A stretch of 10,669 nt of DNA from Oscillospiraceae bacterium (GTDB taxonomy: Bacteria > Bacillota > Clostridia > Oscillospirales > Ruminococcaceae). The stretch's first letter is position 1. Each line of letters starts with the position of its first letter. The DNA lies in contig JAFPPJ010000357.1 of assembly GCA_017410745.1 (NCBI GenBank), forward strand, positions 1-10,669, in the 5' to 3' direction. A program made the position numbers and the translations under genes. The notes under the pieces are model-generated. The model was not told the DNA's origin and ran no database searches. It saw only the letters and a list, made by a program, of their open reading frames with translations. This document shows, in pieces, positions 1-6,537 of the stretch.

Positions 1-1808
1 GGCAGTTCGACACGGCAGGCTTCCCGAAGGATCAGGCATATATCTACCGCGGCGCATGGACAGATCACAAGACCGCTCCATTCGTGCATATCTTCCCGTA
101 CTGGGATCATATGGAGGGCAGCCCCGTGGATGTGCGTGTGGCTTCAAACGCGCCTGTGGTGAAGCTGTGGCTCGATGATGAGCTTATCGCCGAGAAGCGG
201 TTTGACCGTGAACATGACAAGGTGCTCACACTTGACACGATAATACCCTACCGCAAGGGAAGGCTCACTGCCCGTGCCTACGATGAGGACGGCAATGAGA
301 CCGCATCCGACACGGTATGCAGCTTCACGGATGCAGCAAGGCTCGTGCTCTCTTCCGACAAGGATACGATGAAGGCTGACGGCAGGGATCTTGTATATGT
401 GGAGATAAGCGCAGTCGATAAGGACGGCACATTCGCTGCAAATGCGAACAACAGGGTATTCGTGGAGGTAACGGGAGCGGGCAGGCTCGTAGGTCTTGAC
501 AACGGCGACTCCACCGACTATGAGCAGTACAAGGGCACATCGCGCAGACTTTTCTCGGGCAAGCTCCTTGCGATAATCGCAGCCACCGACAAGACCGGTG
601 AGGCGAACGTCAGCGTATCGTCGCCGTCGCTTCCCGCTGCATCCCTGACCTTTGAGGCGACAGCTGCGGATATACCGGAGGGCATCAGCTTCAATGAGCA
701 TAACACCCATACAAGGGCGCTGTGCGATGATGAGGAGAACGACATACCCATCAGGCGTGTGGAGTTCATATCGGATGTGAGGAAGTTCACTCCCGAATGC
801 ACCGAGATAACATTTGACGTAAAGATATATCCCGAGAATGCATCAAAGGCATACATCGACGAGATAGAATACAGGATAACCACCGCAGTCGGCATAGTAT
901 CCAATCTTGCACAGGTGACGGATGCAGGCGGCGGGAAGGTGACTGTTCACTGCACGGGCGACGGTGAGTTCAACCTCCGTGCCCTCGTGAAGAACGGCTC
1001 AGAGAAATGCCGCATGATATGCTCGCTTCCCCTCAGTGCAGAGGGCGTGGGGAATGCGGTATTCGACCCGTACAGCTTCGTGATAGGCGGACTGTATACG
1101 GTGTCCTGCAATGCGGGCAACGGCATTGAAAGGGGCGCTGCGTTCAGGGGCGGCGAAAGCTGGTTCGGCTTTGAGAATGTGGATTTCGGTCCTGTCGGCA
1201 GCGACACGCTCACCATACCCATATATGCGAACACCACTACGCCCGTGAGCCTTGAGATATACGACGGCATCCCCGGCGAGGGTGGCGAGCTCATAGGCAG
1301 CTATTCATACCATAAGCCGCCCAAGTGGCTCACCTATCAGCCCGACGTATTCAAGGTGAATAAGGTGCTCAGAGGGCTCAAGACCATAGTGATGCGCTCG
1401 TCGGAATCCTACAGCATAGGCGGATTTACATTTGACCGCCCCGTGAAGGAGACGGCTGTGATAAGCACAGATGCGAGGGAGAATATCTACGGCGACAAGT
1501 TCACCATAGGCGAAGGCGAGATCACGGGCATAGGCAACAATGTCATGATAGACTTCGGCGTGTTTGATTTCGCACAGCCCCCCGCAAAGATAGTCATTAC
1601 GGGAAGATCGGCGCTGCCCGTGAACTCCGTGCATATCATATTCAAGAGCGATGACGGCTCGGAGAAGCGCATACTTGCGGAATTTGCGCAGGCTGACAGC
1701 TACACCGACAGGGAGTTTGCCATAGAGGGCATATGCGGAAGATACAGTGTATCCCTGCTGTTCCTGCCGGGAAGCGACTTCGACCTGAGGCAGTTCAGGT
1801 TTGAATGA
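1..1808 (+). CDS. Glycoside hydrolase family 2 (beta-galactosidase-like), C-terminal part, 5' truncated
   Basis: The reading frame is already open at the left edge (first complete codon at 3) and gives 601 residues before the TGA at 1806-1808, so the start and the GH2 catalytic core lie outside the window. The first visible residues (GFPKDQ, then WTDHK and a histidine-rich strand ending FPYWDHMEG) match what follows the catalytic barrel in bacterial GH2 beta-galactosidases. About nt 84-320 resembles the DUF4982 beta-sandwich. About nt 333-660 resembles the GH2 C5 Ig-like domain, with the typical stretches LKADG-like (TMKADGRDL), VDKDG and LVGLDNGDSTDYE. Two further beta-rich regions follow: nt 1056-1440 looks CBM6-like (FENVDFG, LEIYDG, GLKTI), and nt 1440-1805 may be a second sugar-binding-like module. 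The family cleaves beta-galactosides or related glycosides. No catalytic residues can be judged here. It is separate from the downstream operon, which has its own promoter. Family assignment is fairly sure; substrate is unknown. Confidence 0.82.
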   Translation, partial: QFDTAGFPKDQAYIYRGAWTDHKTAPFVHIFPYWDHMEGSPVDVRVASNAPVVKLWLDDELIAEKRFDREHDKVLTLDTIIPYRKGRLTARAYDEDGNETASDTVCSFTDAARLVLSSDKDTMKADGRDLVYVEISAVDKDGTFAANANNRVFVEVTGAGRLVGLDNGDSTDYEQYKGTSRRLFSGKLLAIIAATDKTGEANVSVSSPSLPAASLTFEATAADIPEGISFNEHNTHTRALCDDEENDIPIRRVEFISDVRKFTPECTEITFDVKIYPENASKAYIDEIEYRITTAVGIVSNLAQVTDAGGGKVTVHCTGDGEFNLRALVKNGSEKCRMICSLPLSAEGVGNAVFDPYSFVIGGLYTVSCNAGNGIERGAAFRGGESWFGFENVDFGPVGSDTLTIPIYANTTTPVSLEIYDGIPGEGGELIGSYSYHKPPKWLTYQPDVFKVNKVLRGLKTIVMRSSESYSIGGFTFDRPVKETAVISTDARENIYGDKFTIGEGEITGIGNNVMIDFGVFDFAQPPAKIVITGRSALPVNSVHIIFKSDDGSEKRILAEFAQADSYTDREFAIEGICGRYSVSLLFLPGSDFDLRQFRFE

Positions 1809-1847
1809 TGATTTGCAGGAAATGCCTGTGAAAATTTCATTTTGCTA

Positions 1848-1876
1848 TTGACAAATGGATATGGATGTGCTACAAT
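1848..1876 (+). promoter_or_regulatory. Sigma-A promoter with extended -10, for the pyrimidine operon
   Basis: A perfect -35 TTGACA (1848-1853) is separated by exactly 17 bp from a -10 TACAAT (1871-1876). The -10 is preceded by TGC (1868-1870), which makes an extended -10. Transcription should start near 1883, just before the PyrR-binding hairpin, so the hairpin lies at the extreme 5' end of the transcript. This is a near-consensus promoter and is expected to be strong, with control exerted mainly downstream by attenuation. The start point is inferred, not observed. Confidence 0.9.
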
Positions 1877-1885
1877 TATACAAGA

Positions 1886-1916
1886 CCTTTAAGTTGTTCC
1901 CGTGAGTTCGACAAGG
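1886..1916 (+). promoter_or_regulatory. PyrR-binding RNA hairpin (anti-antiterminator) of the pyr leader
   Basis: The leader RNA holds the hallmarks of the PyrR binding element. A lower stem forms between CCTT (1886-1889) and AAGG (1913-1916), with the conserved CCTTTAA at its 5' side. A purine-rich internal loop follows, then an upper helix (GTTG 1893-1896 with CGAC 1909-1912). A terminal hexaloop CCGTGA (1900-1905) fits the family pattern CNGNGA and is closed by C1899-G1906. The upper stem carries a U-U pair of mismatches, so it is weaker than typical sites. In characterised Firmicutes, PyrR with bound UMP or UTP stabilises this hairpin, prevents antitermination and lowers expression of the downstream genes. 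The presence of pyrR as second gene of the operon and of an intrinsic terminator at 1990-2019 supports the assignment. Confidence 0.86.
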
Positions 1917-1930
1917 CGGCTTGAATAGAA

Positions 1931-1968
1931 GCACATATGTGCCTGCGTTCGTTGTATGCATATGCATA
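1931..1968. repeat. Two perfect palindromes in the pyr leader
   Basis: GCACATATGTGC (1931-1942) and TATGCATATGCATA (1955-1968) are each perfect inverted repeats without a loop. They lie between the PyrR hairpin and the attenuator terminator. As RNA each could form only a very small hairpin; as DNA they could be protein sites. No function is assigned. Confidence 0.5.
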
Positions 1969-1989
1969 TGATGTATGTTTTGTATTCCG

Positions 1990-2019
1990 ACTGTCTGTCC
2001 TTCGGGGCAGACAGTTTTT
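1990..2019 (+). terminator. Intrinsic terminator acting as the pyr attenuator
   Basis: An 11-bp stem (1990-2000 pairing with 2005-2015, with a single G-U pair) is capped by a UUCG tetraloop (2001-2004) and followed by a T run (2015-2019). It sits about 105 nt after the predicted transcription start and 19 nt before the first start codon, inside the leader of an active-looking operon. That position makes it an attenuator rather than the end of an upstream transcript. With the PyrR hairpin upstream it forms the standard pyr attenuation layout. I could not identify a convincing competing antiterminator helix. Confidence 0.88.
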
Positions 2020-2038
2020 ATGTTTAAAAGGGGAGAAT

Positions 2039-2671
2039 ATGGCGGATATATCCTGGCTGTTCTTTGATGTGGGTTCTACGCTCGTTGATGAGACAAAGCC
2101 GTATGAATACAGGCTGCGCGTTACTGCGGAGCAGGCCGGCGTGCCCTATGAAACTGTATATCGCAAGGCAGAGGAGTTTTACAGGCAGAACCTCAAGGGC
2201 GATCTTGAGGTGATGAAGCTGTACGGAGTGCCCAGACCGGAATGGAGATCGGAGCTTGAGGAGCCCTATCCCGATACCGTGGCATGTCTGGAGGCTCTGA
2301 GCAGAAAATACCGTATAGGTGTCATTGCCAATCAGGTCCCCGGTACTGCAAAGCGCCTTGAGGGGCACGGACTGCTCAGGTTTATCGATCTTGTGGTAGC
2401 ATCTGCCGAGGAGGGCGTGGCAAAGCCTGACAAACGCATATTCGACATTGCACTTGAAAGAGCGGGATGTACGCCTGACAGGGCAGTGATGATAGGCGAC
2501 AGGATGGACAATGACATCATCCCTGCTAAAAAGATAGGCATGAAGACTGTATGGATAAGACAGGGCTTCAGCAGGTTCTGGCATATTGATGTGGACGATA
2601 CAAGGGCTGACTATGAGATAGATTCGCTCACGGAGCTTATTGATATATTCTTAAAGGGGGCATATGCATGA
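2039..2671 (+). CDS. HAD-superfamily (subfamily IA-like) protein with altered catalytic motifs
   Basis: This 210-residue protein is the first gene after the PyrR attenuator. The start at 2039 is chosen because AAAAGGGGAG (2026-2035) lies directly before it; an upstream in-frame ATG at 1937 would be inside the leader and has no ribosome binding site. HAD landmarks are visible: motif I around D10 (DVGSTLVDE), a helical cap region (about 20-80), motif II around 94-98 (GVIANQ), the motif III lysine K129 (AKPDKRIF) and motif IV GDRMDND (153-159). Two usual residues are changed: the second Asp of DxD is Gly12, and the motif II Ser/Thr position is Ala97. HAD-IA enzymes are mostly phosphatases; a role in nucleotide or phosphate-ester turnover is suggested by the operon, but activity is uncertain with these substitutions. 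The stop overlaps the pyrR start by 4 bp (ATGA), implying coupled translation. Confidence 0.88.
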   Translation: MADISWLFFDVGSTLVDETKPYEYRLRVTAEQAGVPYETVYRKAEEFYRQNLKGDLEVMKLYGVPRPEWRSELEEPYPDTVACLEALSRKYRIGVIANQVPGTAKRLEGHGLLRFIDLVVASAEEGVAKPDKRIFDIALERAGCTPDRAVMIGDRMDNDIIPAKKIGMKTVWIRQGFSRFWHIDVDDTRADYEIDSLTELIDIFLKGAYA

Positions 2672-3186
2672 CGCCCAAGGCGGTCATACTCGATGAGAAA
2701 TCCATGAATAGGGCTATCACGAGGATATCCTATGAGATAATAGAGCGCAACAAGGGTACTCTCGGGCTTTGCTTCATCGGGATAATGTCAAGGGGCGTGT
2801 ATCTTGCACACCGCCTTGCAGACAGGCTCAGTGCGAATGAGGGGACGGACATACCGGTAGGAGTGCTCGATATCCGCAACTTCCGCGATGATGTGACGGA
2901 GGATGTGGAGGACAGGTCGGATGTGCCCTTTGATGTGACGGACAAGACAGTCGTGCTTGTGGACGATGTGCTGTTCACGGGCAGGACGGTGAGAGCTGCG
3001 ATAGACGCAGTAATGAGCAGGGGCAGACCAAGGCTGATACAGCTTGCGGTGCTCGTAGACAGAGGACACAGGGAGCTGCCCATCAGACCCGATTATGTGG
3101 GCAAGAACGTGCCTACATCACACGATGAATCGGTCAGGGTAAACATGAATGAGATAGACGGAACGGACAGAGTTATAATAATATGA
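2668..3186 (+). CDS. pyrR: PyrR, pyrimidine operon attenuation regulator / uracil phosphoribosyltransferase-like
   Basis: The 172-residue product closely resembles Bacillus PyrR (about 180 residues) along its whole length. It has an N-terminal KAVILDE, then ERNKG and GIMSRGVYLA. The PRPP-binding loop VVLVDDVLFTGRT lies at 95-107, and the C-terminal half carries QLAVLVDRGHRELPIR and YVGKNVPTS. PyrR binds the leader RNA hairpin of pyr operons when UMP or UTP is abundant and promotes termination; many members also have weak uracil phosphoribosyltransferase activity. It acts in the cytoplasm. The start at 2668 overlaps the preceding stop by 4 bp and has AAAGGGGG 7 nt upstream (2653-2660). The target is most likely the hairpin at 1886-1916, so the gene is autoregulated with the rest of the operon. 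Confidence 0.97.
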   Translation: MTPKAVILDEKSMNRAITRISYEIIERNKGTLGLCFIGIMSRGVYLAHRLADRLSANEGTDIPVGVLDIRNFRDDVTEDVEDRSDVPFDVTDKTVVLVDDVLFTGRTVRAAIDAVMSRGRPRLIQLAVLVDRGHRELPIRPDYVGKNVPTSHDESVRVNMNEIDGTDRVIII

Positions 3187-3199
3187 AGGGGAGGAAAAC

Positions 3200-5422
3200 A
3201 TGAAAAGAACGCTGTACAGAAATCTCGACATCTATAACGAGGACACGCATATCAAGGGCGATATACTCGTTGCGGGCGACACCATAGAGGCAATAGGCGA
3301 TATCGACATGGCGGCGGATGAGGTGTATGACTGCACGGGCATGGTAGCGATGCCCGGACTGTGCGATATACACGTTCATTTCAGAGACCCGGGACAGACC
3401 CATAAGGAGGATATCATCACGGGCTGCGCTGCTGCGGCTGCGGGCGGCGTGACTGCTGTATGCTGCATGCCCAATACATCGCCTGTATGCGATGACCCGA
3501 AGATAGCGGACTATCAGAGGGAGAAGGCAAGAAATACGGGCGTGCATGTATATCCCGTAGGTGCCACCACCGTGAATATGGCAGGGGAGAAGCTGGCAGA
3601 CTTAGCGGCATATGCTGACAACGGCATAACGATGGTATCGGATGACGGCCACCCCGTAGCGAATGCGGAGCTTATGCGCGAGGCGCTCGAGAAGTCGGAG
3701 AAGTACGGCATACTCGTGGCTTCCCACTGCGAGGATCTTGATATAGTAAACGGCGGCATAATGAACAAGGGCAAGGTATCAGAGGAGCTTGGCGTAAAGG
3801 GAATAGACAGAGCATCCGAGGACAGCATAGTTGCCCGTGAGATAGCACTTGCGGATTCCTGCGGCGCAAGGATACACATATGCCATCTGTCCACGAGGGG
3901 CAGCCTTGAAACGGTAAGGGATGCAAAGAAGCGCGGCATAAAGGTGACCTGTGAGACCGCACCGCACTACTTCATGTGCAATGATACGCTCCTGCTCAAG
4001 CGTGATGCGGACTACCGCATGAATCCGCCCCTGCGTGATGAGAGCGACCGCCTTGCGATAATCGAGGGCGTAGCGGACGGCACCATAGACTGCATCATAA
4101 CCGACCATGCACCTCATACCGCACAGGAGAAGGCAGTATTCGAGAAGGCGCCCAACGGCGTTGTAGGTCTTGAGACTTCATTTGCAGCAACGCTCACCGC
4201 GTTCGTTCACACAGGCCTGCTGCCCTATGAGAGCATAGTAAGGCTGATGAGTGCCGAGCCGAGAAGGATAGCGCATATCCCGGAGGTAAGGATAGAGCAG
4301 GGGGCAAAGGCTGAATTCATAATAGCCGACCCCGATCATGAATGGTATGTAGAGCCCGAGAAGCTGAAGTCCCGCTCAAAGAACACGCTGTTCAAGGGAA
4401 CTGTGCTCAAGGGCAAGGTAATGCTCACAATAAGCGAGGGAAGAGTGATATATATGGACAATGCATTCGGAAGAGCCGTGAAGAATCCTATGGATATGCT
4501 CGCGGCAAAGATCATCGAGAAGAACAATCCTACTGTGGTAGGACTTGATCCCAAGCTTGAATATATCCCCGAGTATATCAAGCTTGCGGCTGTTGAAAAG
4601 CACGGCCCCGGACTCAAGGCAGCGGCAGCAGCGATACTTCGCTTCAACAAGGAGATAATAGATGCGGTATGCGATCTCGTGCCCGCAGTAAAGCCTCAGT
4701 CGGCATACTACGAGATGTACGGACATCACGGCATCAAGACCCTTGAAAAGACCATAGAGTACGCCAAGAGCAAGGGACTGTTCGTAATACTCGACGGCAA
4801 GCGCAATGATATAGGCGCTACGATGCAGGCTTACTCCGCGGCATATCTCGGTGCGACGGATGTATTCGGTCAGCCGGAGCAGGCATTCGGTGCGGATGCG
4901 CTCACGATAAACGGCTACCTTGGCACTGACGGCATAAAGCCCGCGCTTGAGACGGGCGGTGCGATGTTCGTGCTGGTCAAGACCTCCAACAAGTCTTCCG
5001 GCGAGCTTCAGGACAGAAGGCTCTGCGATGGCAAGACCGTATATGAGACTATGGGTGATATGTGCGAGAAATGGGGCGCGTCCTATATCGGTGAGAGCGG
5101 ATATTCCACCGTGGGTGCGGTAATAGGTGCGACCTATCCCGAGATGCTCGCAGAGATGAGAGAAAAGCTGCCTCATACATTCTTCCTCATACCCGGCTAC
5201 GGTGCGCAGGGCGGCGGAGCAGAAGGCGTTGCAAAGGGCTTCGACAAGAACGGCCTGGGTGCGATAGTCAACTCCTCCCGTGCGGTTATGTGCGCATACA
5301 AGAAGGAAAACTGCGATGAGCGCGACTTTGCACAGGCTGCACGCCGCGAGGTTATTCGCATGAAGGAAGATATAATTTCACATATTCCGGCAATAAGATA
5401 TCCGGACAAGATAGACGGGTGA
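3200..5422 (+). CDS. pyrC-pyrF: Bifunctional dihydroorotase / orotidine-5'-phosphate decarboxylase (PyrC-PyrF fusion)
   Basis: One uninterrupted frame of 740 residues contains two complete enzymes. Residues 1 to about 420 are a class I dihydroorotase (carbamoyl aspartate to dihydroorotate): metal motif DIHVHFRDPG (56-65), VSDDG (Asp149), SHCED (His176), HICHLS (His229), MNPPLR (Asn275) and the catalytic TDHAPH (Asp302). Residues about 431-740 are a type 2 OMP decarboxylase (OMP to UMP): VVGLDPKLE (446-454), the catalytic LDGKRND (Lys534, Asp532, Asp537), PGYGAQGGG (665-673) and NSSRAV (691-696). Both halves are of normal length with all visible key residues, so both should be active. The linker is only about ten residues (421-430). 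Met431 could be a relic start, but no good ribosome binding site precedes it, which favours a true fusion. AAGGGGAGG (3186-3194) sits 5 nt before the start. The gene lies 13 bp after pyrR and overlaps or abuts carA. Confidence 0.96.
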   Translation: MKRTLYRNLDIYNEDTHIKGDILVAGDTIEAIGDIDMAADEVYDCTGMVAMPGLCDIHVHFRDPGQTHKEDIITGCAAAAAGGVTAVCCMPNTSPVCDDPKIADYQREKARNTGVHVYPVGATTVNMAGEKLADLAAYADNGITMVSDDGHPVANAELMREALEKSEKYGILVASHCEDLDIVNGGIMNKGKVSEELGVKGIDRASEDSIVAREIALADSCGARIHICHLSTRGSLETVRDAKKRGIKVTCETAPHYFMCNDTLLLKRDADYRMNPPLRDESDRLAIIEGVADGTIDCIITDHAPHTAQEKAVFEKAPNGVVGLETSFAATLTAFVHTGLLPYESIVRLMSAEPRRIAHIPEVRIEQGAKAEFIIADPDHEWYVEPEKLKSRSKNTLFKGTVLKGKVMLTISEGRVIYMDNAFGRAVKNPMDMLAAKIIEKNNPTVVGLDPKLEYIPEYIKLAAVEKHGPGLKAAAAAILRFNKEIIDAVCDLVPAVKPQSAYYEMYGHHGIKTLEKTIEYAKSKGLFVILDGKRNDIGATMQAYSAAYLGATDVFGQPEQAFGADALTINGYLGTDGIKPALETGGAMFVLVKTSNKSSGELQDRRLCDGKTVYETMGDMCEKWGASYIGESGYSTVGAVIGATYPEMLAEMREKLPHTFFLIPGYGAQGGGAEGVAKGFDKNGLGAIVNSSRAVMCAYKKENCDERDFAQAARREVIRMKEDIISHIPAIRYPDKIDG

Positions 5423-5427
5423 GACAA

Positions 5428-6537
5428 ATGACTGGACTGAGCGGAGAAAAAGGCTATATTCTGCTCTCTGACGGACAGATATTCGAGGGCAGGACATTCG
5501 GCGCAAGAGGCACATCTGTGGGCGAGATAGTATTCGCCACAGGCATGACGGGATATGAGGAGACACTGACCGACCCGAGCTACTATGGTCAGATCGTCAC
5601 ACAGACATTCCCGCTCATAGGCAACTACGGCGTGAATGATACCGACCCTGAATCGGCAGGCACATACCTTTCGGGTTATATCGTAAGGGAGTACTGCGAT
5701 GCACCCTCTAATTTCAGGTGCGAGGGCGATATAGACACATTCCTCAAAAAGCACGGCGTGATAGGCATACACGGCATAGATACAAGGCGGCTGACCCGCA
5801 TAATCCGTGAGCAGGGCGTAATGAACGGCTGCATCACGAATGAGGATGTATATGCGAACAAGGATGCCCTTCTCGAAAAGATACGCAGCTTCTCCATCAA
5901 GGGAGCGGTAGATGCGGTCACCTGCAGCGAGAAGAAGACATACCCCGCGGAGAATGAGAAATACAGCGTGGTGCTCTACGATTTCGGGTACAAGTACAAT
6001 ATCCGCAGAGAGCTGCTCAAAAGGGGCTGCACGGTGACTGTAGTTCCCGCACATACCACGGCAGAAGAGGTATCACGCCTTGCTCCCGACGGCATCATGC
6101 TCTCGAACGGCCCCGGCGACCCTGCCGAGAACACGGAGATCATCGAAAATCTGAAGGCGGTGAGGGAGCTCGGCATACCGATATTCGGCATATGTCTCGG
6201 GCATCAGCTGATGGCTCTTGCAAACGGTGCCCGCACTGAGAAGCTCAAATACGGTCACAGAGGAGCAAATCAGCCCGTAGACGATATAGCGCTCGACCGC
6301 ACATTCGTTACCTCACAGAATCACGGCTATGCGGTGGTAAATGACAGCGTGCCCGCAGATGCAGGTGAGGTATCACACAGAAATTCCAATGACGGCACCT
6401 GCGAGGGCATACGCTACAAGAGCTTTCCCTGCTTTACGGTGCAGTTCCATCCGGAGGCGTGCGGCGGCCCGCACGATACATCGTATCTGTTCGACGAATT
6501 TGTAAGTATGATGGAGGAGAATAAGAAATGCCGCTGA
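5428..6537 (+). CDS. carA: Carbamoyl-phosphate synthase small subunit (glutaminase), CarA
   Basis: The product (369 residues from the chosen start) is the glutamine amidotransferase subunit of carbamoyl-phosphate synthase; it releases ammonia from glutamine and passes it to CarB. The N-terminal CPSase small domain shows LSDGQIFEG, FATGMTGYEETLTDPSY and the stretch HGIDTRRLTR. The C-terminal class I amidotransferase domain has SNGPGDP, the nucleophile Cys256 in GICLGHQ, and the catalytic His341/Glu343 in FHPEA. Length is normal. The start is not certain: ATG at 5428 has GGTGAG (5418-5423) four nt upstream, whereas an in-frame GTG at 5419 would overlap the pyrC-pyrF stop as GTGA and add three residues. 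The end overlaps carB by 10 bp. Confidence 0.95.
   Translation: MTGLSGEKGYILLSDGQIFEGRTFGARGTSVGEIVFATGMTGYEETLTDPSYYGQIVTQTFPLIGNYGVNDTDPESAGTYLSGYIVREYCDAPSNFRCEGDIDTFLKKHGVIGIHGIDTRRLTRIIREQGVMNGCITNEDVYANKDALLEKIRSFSIKGAVDAVTCSEKKTYPAENEKYSVVLYDFGYKYNIRRELLKRGCTVTVVPAHTTAEEVSRLAPDGIMLSNGPGDPAENTEIIENLKAVRELGIPIFGICLGHQLMALANGARTEKLKYGHRGANQPVDDIALDRTFVTSQNHGYAVVNDSVPADAGEVSHRNSNDGTCEGIRYKSFPCFTVQFHPEACGGPHDTSYLFDEFVSMMEENKKCR

Noticed and set aside
1815..1845. Possible terminator after the GH2 gene
   Set aside because: The hairpin has only four Watson-Crick pairs plus one G-U pair (1816-1819 with 1825-1828) and no proper T run follows. The pyr attenuator at 1990-2019 may also stop GH2 transcripts.
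1937..2038. N-terminal extension of the HAD gene from an upstream in-frame ATG (34 extra residues)
   Set aside because: It would be translated through the attenuator terminator, has no ribosome binding site, and gives a low-complexity sequence (YAYAYDV) unlike HAD proteins. The ATG at 2039 has a strong ribosome binding site and begins right before motif I.
4490..4492. Internal start that would allow separate translation of PyrF
   Set aside because: The ATG (Met431) is correctly placed for an OMP decarboxylase, but the preceding bases hold only weak purine patches at poor spacing. Independent initiation is possible but not supported.
4342..4548. Small plus-strand open frame across the pyrC-pyrF junction in another frame
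   Set aside because: It overlaps the junction but has no ribosome binding site and a non-specific basic composition; the main frame continues intact through it.
5419..5427. GTG start for carA overlapping the previous stop as GTGA
   Set aside because: It is possible and would add three residues. The ATG at 5428 was preferred because GGTGAG lies four bases upstream of it, while nothing comparable precedes the GTG.
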